A DNA stretch of 43,588 nucleotides from positions 999,482 to 1,043,069 of the forward strand of contig NZ_JOKH01000002.1 in the NCBI RefSeq assembly GCF_000722635.1. Reading direction: 5' to 3'. The position numbers and the translations under genes are program-made. Source of the DNA: Endozoicomonas numazuensis (lineage in GTDB: Bacteria > Pseudomonadota > Gammaproteobacteria > Pseudomonadales > Endozoicomonadaceae). Below, piece by piece: positions 41,401 through 43,588 of this stretch. The notes below the pieces were generated by a model, which was given only the letters and a program-made list of their open reading frames with translations, did no database searches and was not told the origin of the DNA. Every line of letters begins with the position of its first letter. Position 1 is the first letter of the stretch.

Positions 41401-43588
41401 GGGTCAGGCTGATATGACAGTCACTGCAGTCGCAGATACTCCAGATATCTCGATTACAGGCACAACGGTTATCAGCTCCATGGACTTTAACGGCGGATTG
41501 GCTTCGGGCTGGACCTCCGAACACAGTACTGAAATCCACAACGATGGCGGACCTGTTGGCAACTCCAACAGTGGTACGAATGTAGCTGAGCTGGATGGAG
41601 AAGGCTCAGGCACTCCCGATGCCTATTACTACTCGGTTGATACCAGTCAGGGTCACGATCATCAGATCTCACTCTGGGTGAAACAGCGCGAAAGCTATGA
41701 TGGAACTGACGAAATAGAGATCGTCTGGAATGGACAGGTATTACAGACCATTGATCCAGGCACCAGCTGGCAAGAAGTCACTATTAATCTTCCCTATACT
41801 GATCAGGCATCAACTCAACTAGCTGTAAGGGAGGTGGCTGGACAGAATAATGGTGTAGGCCCACTTCTGGATCAGATCACCATCAGCCGATTGGGAGCCG
41901 ATGACAGTACAGACCCTGCCTACGACAAAATGATCTCCAGCCAGGAAGATACTCGAATTGCTCTGGATCTAGGCTCATCTCTGAATGACTCTGACGGTTC
42001 TGAGAGCCTTTCAGTCAGTCTGAGCGGCATTCCTTCAGGATTTGCACTGACTGATGGAACCAACAGCCTGACAACCGATGGAAGTACTGTTGATGCCTCC
42101 AGCTGGAATCTTTCCAATCTCACTATTACCCCAGTTGCCAACTACGACTCTGATTTCACCATTACTGTGACGTCTACTGCAACTGAAACCAGCAATAACG
42201 ATTCTGCCACTCACACCCAGACCATTCGTATTGATATGCAGCCTGTCAGTGACGCTGCAATCATTACTGGAGATGACAGTGGTTCTGTTACTGAAGACGC
42301 AGCCGCCACACTTTCGACATCAGGCAGCTTAAGCGTGTCTGATGTTGATGGCAGCGCATCCTTTGTTGCCGAAACGGTGAATGGAAGTTATGGCTCTCTA
42401 ACCATCAGTACCGATGGTAACTGGACTTATTCTTCTGATAACGACCAAAGCAGTATTCAATCTCTGGATGACGGTGAGCAGCTGACTGATTCCATCACAA
42501 TCAGCTCAAACGATGGGACAACCCACACCGTAGAGATCACAATTCAGGGCACCAATGATGCGCCATTACTCGCCAACGCCGTTACCGATCAATCAGTCAA
42601 TGAAGACTCATCTTTCAGCTTTACAGTCCCTGAGAATACGTTCTCGCATGGTGATGGAGATACTTTAACTTTCACGGCAACCCAGACTGATGGATCAGCT
42701 TTACCTGAGTGGTTGAACTTTAATACTTCAACGAGAGTTTTCTCAGGTACACCTGATAATGACGACGTCGCTACCCTTAACCTGAAAGTCACGGCTACCG
42801 ACGAAGACGGCGAAACAATTGATGCCAGTTTCAGCCTGATAGTCAACAACATAAACGATGCTCCGTCGCCTGTCTTTGCTGAAGACAATGGACTGGTGTC
42901 CATTGAAGCAGAGCATTTCAGCAGTCAGGTCAATCGGAGCGGCAACGCCTGGGCAGTAGAAAATGATGCTTCAGCATCCGGTGGCCAGCAAGTCAGTACT
43001 GCCAACAATGGTGCCGACGGCTTCGATACGGATTACACCGGCATAAGCTCTGAGCTGACCTACGATATTCAGTTTGAGAGTGCAGGCACCTATTACGTCT
43101 GGGTGAGAGGTGATGCACCTGATGGGAACAGTGACAGTGTTCATATTGGTTTGAATGGTGAAGCGGTGAGTACCGGCTCTCAAATTGGTTTCAATGACGG
43201 CAGCCATGACTGGGCTGGCGACAGAATAAACAGCGCTGGTCGCATTACTATTGAAGTCGATGCTCCCGGAACTCATCAGCTGAATCTATGGATGCGCGAA
43301 GATGGCACTGCAGTCGACAAAATTGTCATCAGTGATGATGTCGATTACGTACCTTCTGGTTCAGGCCCTGCCGAATCAGATTATGTCGGACTTTCAGATC
43401 AAACCGCTACAGAAGAAGCAGCTTTCAGTTACACACTGCCTGCTAATGCCTTCTCTGATGATGACGGCGACTCATTAACGTTCAGCACCAGCCTTGCCAA
43501 TGGTGACCCTCTGCCAGCCTGGTTGACATTTGATACTGGAACCCGAACCTTCAGTGGTATTCCTGACGACCCTGATGTGGGCAGTCTG
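32417..43588 (+). CDS. Giant LapA-like repetitive adhesin, 3' end beyond window
   Basis: The frame is open from the ATG at 32417 to the last base, 3724 codons, without a stop or frameshift. No other in-frame start exists after the upstream stop. Residues 9-115 form a LapA-type retention module (PVIGHIQETDGSVVVITPDG, FecR-like, ending IQTAIADGADPVEV then SSAG), which holds the adhesin in the outer-membrane pore until a LapG-type protease cuts. The rest is extracellular: cadherin-like, VCBS and Ig-like repeats rich in Asp/Asn with many calcium-type motifs (D-x-N-D-x-P), plus lectin or carbohydrate-binding-like modules. It is secreted by the type I system encoded just upstream. RTX repeats and the C-terminal secretion signal would lie outside the window. 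Confidence 0.93.
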   Translation, partial: MHSDSDGSRPVIGHIQETDGSVVVITPDGSKRILQEGDPLYLNDRVISESSGLTSIRLLNNEVIQLGGQSQLVMQRSMLQATPTDIPEPSEVEQIQTAIADGADPVEVSEPSSAGDSDNPSRDQSPDVISNSLGKAAILERDAQEKEQQDQSVSEQLSESSEELKSQIAQEEDEEIKSALAVNYAPTAHNMTMGSSENGTELEGKLHVYDANTGEVLTYSLVTSPSSGQLFLNNDGSFRFLTGSDFEYLAAGEQSVVTFIFEVTDSRGARSQASVDITIKGVNDTPEVAGPISADIIQNDDETIIDLLSRSSDKDLSDTLSVTQLRLTEGNEAGVSIGLDSNSLSIDPETYNYLAEGESETLTYEYQVTGSQGESVPQSVTITLSGTNDQPQVREAIIKTSDQNSNDFNVDLLAGVFDIDATDTLNVVSLRLTAGDPAGITIADDGNSLSVDTSAYEHLAEGESDEIEYSYEIDDGHGGVVSQSASISIEGVNDNPEDLDLDGTQIDENHDGAVVGSLSTTDKNLSDTHSYSVDDNRFEVVDGDLKLKDDVALNYETEGSIDVEVTTTDVHGAAYSESFTVKVNDINEAPVSSDSSATIDEDSLYRFSLNDFPYNDEDNGDQLETVVIESLPANGSLELNGTPISEGDAISRPDISAGLLTFLPESNESSENYTHFNFRVNDGELSSDIQTFTFDVTPIADTPSFSLNASEVISSSSFDYEISIQEDTPIPLNLSSALTDTDGSETYQLILSGAPAGSILTDGNQSITANGSDIDISSWQQDTLRLTPSENSHLDFTLTFTATASESANNDQSIISKTLHVDLSGTVTEDDAVTLTTSGNLTVTDIDDNESEFQADTLSGNHGQLSIVADGRWTYSADNNQSAIQELGQGDSLTDSFTILTADGTEHTVSATIRGTNDAPVVTAGGTLTYTENDGAQAVDAHITLADIDSVTIDSATISISSNFSAAEDSLAFTDHNGISGHWDSLTGSITLSGTATVAQYQEALRTVTYSNSSESPSTADRTISFSVDDGHDSSNIATSTITVTAVNDAPDTEDILVTSDEDAPYIFTTSDFTFSDPDARQTLQSIKITQLPSAGELLYNGSAVTADMEVTKNDLLAGRLRFEPAENENGNLYASFEFQVSDGELFSSSATFDFSIIPVNDDPTVSAAIAESFVEDSASVDINLLDYAADVDTGDTLSVTQVTLSSGNDSGITINGNTLTVDPDAYDYLPDGVTETIVYSYDIEDGNGGSVSQTATLVITGTNDSAQITGLDTATVTEGSHANTLTTSGSLTASDADQGESQFEPETLTGNYGDLVIGANGQWTYTADNTLLAIQGLDDGDTLSETFTVTTAGGDTHNIDMTIAGTNDAPVIGAGMSDQTATEEQAFSYQLPSEAFSDIDGDSLTYSATLNDGSPLPSWVTFNPSTGTFSGTPDDPDLGQIIVKVTASDGDLSTSGQFKINVAAVNDPPELQSSPLVDDIITALDFNTGAGLLANDLSTEGNDASFSGSVNWVSGHDNTGSAFNMDGSEGHAELQGLSTGGAMTISAWVQFDSFDEYWSRILDFGNGQSDNNIVLGHTGSNSGIGFHIYSGGADDPKGTLEINNFFTAGEWVHITATVEADGTMSIYRNGELAGQADGVVPEEMVRTGNFLGKSHWPEDGYLDGSIDELVIANGAVSADQAKAIYQADTVNNLLSDSFHVEEHSISGTEIGTVSATDVDNPNLSYSLTDDASGRFTIDSDTGMITVATSDSTLLDHETAGSHNISVQVSDGSLTDTRTYTIYLTDTNDTPDAQDETVSTLEDSSYTFTSSDFNFSDADQDDSLSQIRIENLPENGELLLNGVSVSQADTVSKEDIESGLLTFKPALNANGDGYDSFSFSVADQQNVFSLSKNVMTVDVTAVNDTPVVSAGISHTVNEDQTITLTEAQLLVNASDIDGDTLSVSNVRVDNGSVGVTDNGNGTWTITPVVHWSGTSQLSFDISDGNESVTNTLSLAITPDADAPSLLFNNSAQNATVSANEDTSIALNLAADLTDTDGSETLDVLIEGLPTGAEITDGSEIVTSTGGPINISSWNLANLSVTPIDHHETDFSISVTATATELSGGSTSSTTREILIDIQPQNDSAIITGIHTGSVTEDDFSTYGPLGQRELIAAGDLDIQEHDAGEAAFQAETVSGSYGDLTINSNGQWEYIADSRQSEIQALGVTETLQDTLTVQSLDGTTHDITITIQGANDQGDGAPLFLGSLAEDNTLVINESSILNAVSDIDGDTLTVTAIQLPVGGHSIVNNNDGTWTLTPAQDFNGMLEMLYVVSDGTLGYEVNNLVRVNITSVADTAVISGDDTASLTEDTVATLTASGSLSVIDPDAGEAVFSSETINGNYGDLAIDSDGNWSYSADNSQAPIQQLGDGDSLSETFTVQTADGTTKDITITLNGTNDAPTVSSAIDLGNIDEDTSLTITEAQLLANASDIDGDSLSVNSLVVADSNHGSVTDNGNGTWTFTPAANFNGDNISFNFIVSDGHSGGDSNGTAVVDINALADNPVISPDTSETTISSWGFEDTVIGSDWQDVNASPEGWSSAAGLFEFQRNGADSNTAFEGNQWLELDTDQTLDTISYQADTSDGQPFLFEFATKERRADTTDDFEIYWNGEQIATITPTDRWTVHRIELPPTGEDTTSLEIRELSGANDFEGSLLDDLKVLKVGITPSDDPAYDFSITSLEDTGIPLNLGTVTSGGTESITTHLAGIPTGSVLTDGTHTVNADGSNIDVSTWNLSALSLTPPAHSHTDFTITIASTATEGNGDSASSSSSLRVELLAENDSPTAINLDSLSVSENSAGAVVGSLSTSDADSDDSHSYSVNDNRFEIVNGQLKLKDGVSLDYETEDSITLNVTTEDTEGVAYTENFTLSVADTNDAPVTAGSTSHSVDEDNSLTITKAELLANTTDADGDNLSVSNVQVTSGQVSVTDNGNNTWTLTPSAEWSGNGQLSFDISDGTVTVSGQADMTVTAVADTPDISITGTTVISSMDFNGGLASGWTSEHSTEIHNDGGPVGNSNSGTNVAELDGEGSGTPDAYYYSVDTSQGHDHQISLWVKQRESYDGTDEIEIVWNGQVLQTIDPGTSWQEVTINLPYTDQASTQLAVREVAGQNNGVGPLLDQITISRLGADDSTDPAYDKMISSQEDTRIALDLGSSLNDSDGSESLSVSLSGIPSGFALTDGTNSLTTDGSTVDASSWNLSNLTITPVANYDSDFTITVTSTATETSNNDSATHTQTIRIDMQPVSDAAIITGDDSGSVTEDAAATLSTSGSLSVSDVDGSASFVAETVNGSYGSLTISTDGNWTYSSDNDQSSIQSLDDGEQLTDSITISSNDGTTHTVEITIQGTNDAPLLANAVTDQSVNEDSSFSFTVPENTFSHGDGDTLTFTATQTDGSALPEWLNFNTSTRVFSGTPDNDDVATLNLKVTATDEDGETIDASFSLIVNNINDAPSPVFAEDNGLVSIEAEHFSSQVNRSGNAWAVENDASASGGQQVSTANNGADGFDTDYTGISSELTYDIQFESAGTYYVWVRGDAPDGNSDSVHIGLNGEAVSTGSQIGFNDGSHDWAGDRINSAGRITIEVDAPGTHQLNLWMREDGTAVDKIVISDDVDYVPSGSGPAESDYVGLSDQTATEEAAFSYTLPANAFSDDDGDSLTFSTSLANGDPLPAWLTFDTGTRTFSGIPDDPDVGSL
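32441..32761 (+). other. LapA-type retention module with variant LapG site
   Basis: Residues 9-115 of the adhesin. IQTAIADGADPVEV aligns with the conserved end of LapA modules (I-Q-x-A-I-x-x-G-x-D-P-T-x-x). The LapG cleavage motif that follows in the family, T/P-A-A-G, is SSAG here (codons at 32750-32761). Confidence 0.7.
33895..34180 (+). repeat. Cadherin-like domain, copy 1
   Basis: IDENHDGAVVGSLSTTD to VKVNDINEAP; a cadherin fold with calcium-binding D-x-N-E-A-P end. Closely related to the domain at 40865-41155 (shared HSYSVDDNRFE, LKLKD and YETE). Confidence 0.75.
34510..34900 (+). repeat. SSWN-type adhesin repeat, copy 1
   Basis: A repeat of about 120 residues: EDTPIPLNLSSALTDTDGSE, a glycine/aspartate turn, ISSWQQDTLRLTP and a FTATASES strand. 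Three further copies are at 38410, 40505 and 41905. I do not know a family name. Confidence 0.7.
34893..35179 (+). repeat. VCBS repeat 1
   Basis: TSGNLTVTDIDDNES, GQLSIVADGRWTYSADN and ATIRGTNDAP are the three VCBS landmarks. Confidence 0.85.
35565..35905 (+). repeat. Cadherin-like (tandem-95 type) repeat
   Basis: SDEDAPYIFTTSDFTFSDPD, ITQLPSAGELLYNGSAV and FEFQVSDGELFSSSATF. A sister copy is at 37780-38125 and a more distant one at 34185-34510. Confidence 0.7.
36219..36533 (+). repeat. VCBS repeat 2
   Basis: TTSGSLTASDADQGES, YGDLVIGANGQWTYTADN and MTIAGTNDAP. Confidence 0.85.
36535..36830 (+). repeat. Putative Ig (He_PIG) domain, copy 1
   Basis: ATEEQAFSYQLPSEAFSD, LPSWVTFNPSTGTFSGTP and DGDLSTSGQFKINV. 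Copies recur at 42575-42870 and 43390 to the window end. Confidence 0.8.
36860..37490 (+). other. LamG/concanavalin-like lectin domain inside the adhesin
   Basis: Features of a jelly-roll lectin: ALDFNTGAG, GSAFNMDGSEGHAEL, MTISAWVQFDSFDEYWSRIL, GEWVHITATVEADGTMSIYR and LDGSIDELVIANGAVSADQA. Such domains bind glycans or proteins. It is not part of the repeat array. Confidence 0.78.
37780..38125 (+). repeat. Cadherin-like (tandem-95 type) repeat
   Basis: TLEDSSYTFTSSDFNFSDAD, IENLPENGELLLNGVSV and FSFSVADQQNVFS; sister of the repeat at 35565-35905. Confidence 0.7.
38130..38410 (+). repeat. NEDQ/DIDGD-type cadherin-like repeat, copy 1
   Basis: TLTEAQLLVNASDIDGDTLS, VTDNGNGTWTITP and LSFDISDG. 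Related copies are at 39120-39410, 39730-40030 and 41155-41440. Confidence 0.7.
38410..38775 (+). repeat. SSWN-type adhesin repeat, copy 2
   Basis: NEDTSIALNLAADLTDTDGS, ISSWNLANLSVTP and VTATATEL. Confidence 0.7.
38788..39118 (+). repeat. VCBS repeat 3
   Basis: AAGDLDIQEHDAGEAAF, YGDLTINSNGQWEYIADS and ITIQGANDQ; more divergent at its start. Confidence 0.8.
39418..39732 (+). repeat. VCBS repeat 4
   Basis: TASGSLSVIDPDAGEAVF, YGDLAIDSDGNWSYSADN and ITLNGTNDAP. Confidence 0.85.
40058..40516 (+). other. Jelly-roll / carbohydrate-binding-like module 1
   Basis: SSWGFEDTVIGSDWQDV, EGNQWLELDTDQ, FEIYWNGEQIATITP and LLDDLKVLKVG follow the pattern of lectin-like or DUF642-like beta-sandwich modules. 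A related copy lies at 41458-41900. Glycan binding is inferred. Confidence 0.6.
40505..40865 (+). repeat. SSWN-type adhesin repeat, copy 3
   Basis: LEDTGIPLNLGTVTSGGTES, STWNLSALSLTPPAHS and IASTATEG. Confidence 0.7.
40865..41155 (+). repeat. Cadherin-like domain, copy 2
   Basis: SVSENSAGAVVGSLSTSDAD, HSYSVNDNRFEIVNGQLKLK and SVADTNDAP; near-duplicate of the domain at 33895-34180. Confidence 0.75.
41458..41900 (+). other. Jelly-roll / carbohydrate-binding-like module 2
   Basis: SSMDFNGGLASGWTSE, NVAELDGEGSGTPDAYYY, EIEIVWNGQVLQTIDPG and LLDQITISRLG. It parallels module 1 (EIYWNGEQ / EIVWNGQV). Confidence 0.6.
41905..42250 (+). repeat. SSWN-type adhesin repeat, copy 4
   Basis: QEDTRIALDLGSSLNDSDGS, SSWNLSNLTITP and VTSTATET. 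Confidence 0.7.
42261..42570 (+). repeat. VCBS repeat 5
   Basis: STSGSLSVSDVDGSASFV, YGSLTISTDGNWTYSSDN and ITIQGTNDAP. Confidence 0.85.
42575..42870 (+). repeat. Putative Ig (He_PIG) domain, copy 2
   Basis: VNEDSSFSFTVPENTFSHGD, LPEWLNFNTSTRVFSGTP and FSLIVNNINDAP. Confidence 0.8.
42890..43360 (+). other. GH115 C-terminal-like / CBM-type carbohydrate-binding module
   Basis: Begins VSIEAEHFSSQVNRSGNAW and contains LTYDIQFESAGTYYVWVRG, HIGLNGEAVSTGSQIGF and GTHQLNLWMREDGTAVDKIV. This is the pattern of the sugar-binding module found at the C terminus of GH115 enzymes and related CBM6/35-like folds. In an adhesin it points to glycan attachment. Confidence 0.7.
43390..43588 (+). repeat. Putative Ig (He_PIG) domain, copy 3, cut by window end
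   Basis: ATEEAAFSYTLPANAFSDDD, LPAWLTFDTGTRTFSGIP; the end is outside the window. Confidence 0.8.

Noticed and set aside
34893-42570. Adhesin DNA repeats as a CRISPR array or tandem satellite
   Set aside because: The periodic similarity is at protein level with diverged DNA and unit sizes of about 300 bases.
32417-43588. Possibility that the adhesin frame is broken into several genes
   Set aside because: The frame was followed from the ATG at 32417 to the last codon, CTG at 43586-43588, with domain patterns in the same phase throughout.

Overview
The window reads as a chromosomal segment of a host-associated marine gammaproteobacterium, most likely Endozoicomonas or a close relative in Oceanospirillales. 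This placement is inferred from gene content: gammaproteobacterial housekeeping genes (pgk, serA, nfo, pstSCAB-phoU, dsbL/dsbI), a eukaryotic-type protein kinase, a remnant of a eukaryotic-type cyclophilin, an IS200/IS605 transposon end, and a type I secretion system with a giant repetitive adhesin.

Layout. 1-714: 3' end of a TnpB gene, then a broken cyclophilin reading frame. 791-1780 (-): eukaryote-like Ser/Thr kinase. 2171-4440: pgk and an orphan ModA-like periplasmic protein. 4679-6360: a NusG/RfaH-type elongation factor overlapping an alpha/beta hydrolase. 6352-8082: a flavodoxin and a VOC protein, divergent from a cysteine-rich winged-helix regulator. 8066-9529 (-): dsbL and dsbI, separated by a fold-back MITE-like element. 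9676-11784: nfo and serA, convergent over a strong hairpin. 12230-14176: DUF4404-like protein, FAH-family hydrolase, single-domain response regulator and hot-dog thioesterase. 14252-16163 (-): TRAP permeases DctM and DctQ. 16488-17453: pstS with its own Pho box. 17501-18550 (-): unknown exported protein. 18762-20364 (-): YuiF-type histidine transporter behind a probable histidine leader peptide. 20571-26453: Pho box, pstC, pstA, pstB, phoU. 26454-28103 (-): two tandem, distantly paralogous genes of unknown function. 28308-43588: type I secretion ABC transporter, HlyD-type adaptor, and a LapA-like adhesin that is still open after 3724 codons when the window ends.

How the parts may work together. 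The phosphate system is complete apart from phoB/phoR, and a further Pho-box-like sequence lies between the two secretion genes, so phosphate limitation may feed into adhesin export. A match to the RfaH recruitment sequence (ops) lies inside the HlyD-type gene, 1.5 kb before the very long adhesin gene, and an RfaH-like factor is encoded at 4679-5323; an antitermination link is plausible but unproven. The adhesin has a LapA-type N-terminal retention module with an altered LapG cleavage motif (SSAG in place of TAAG/PAAG). It also has many VCBS, cadherin-like and Ig-like repeats, with lectin or carbohydrate-binding-like modules set between them, which fits attachment to host or mucus glycans.

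The strongest regulatory observation is the minus-strand histidine leader at 20225-20364 upstream of the YuiF gene. A His-rich peptide is followed by two mutually exclusive hairpins arranged as in classical attenuation. All calls rest on reading the sequence without database searches.
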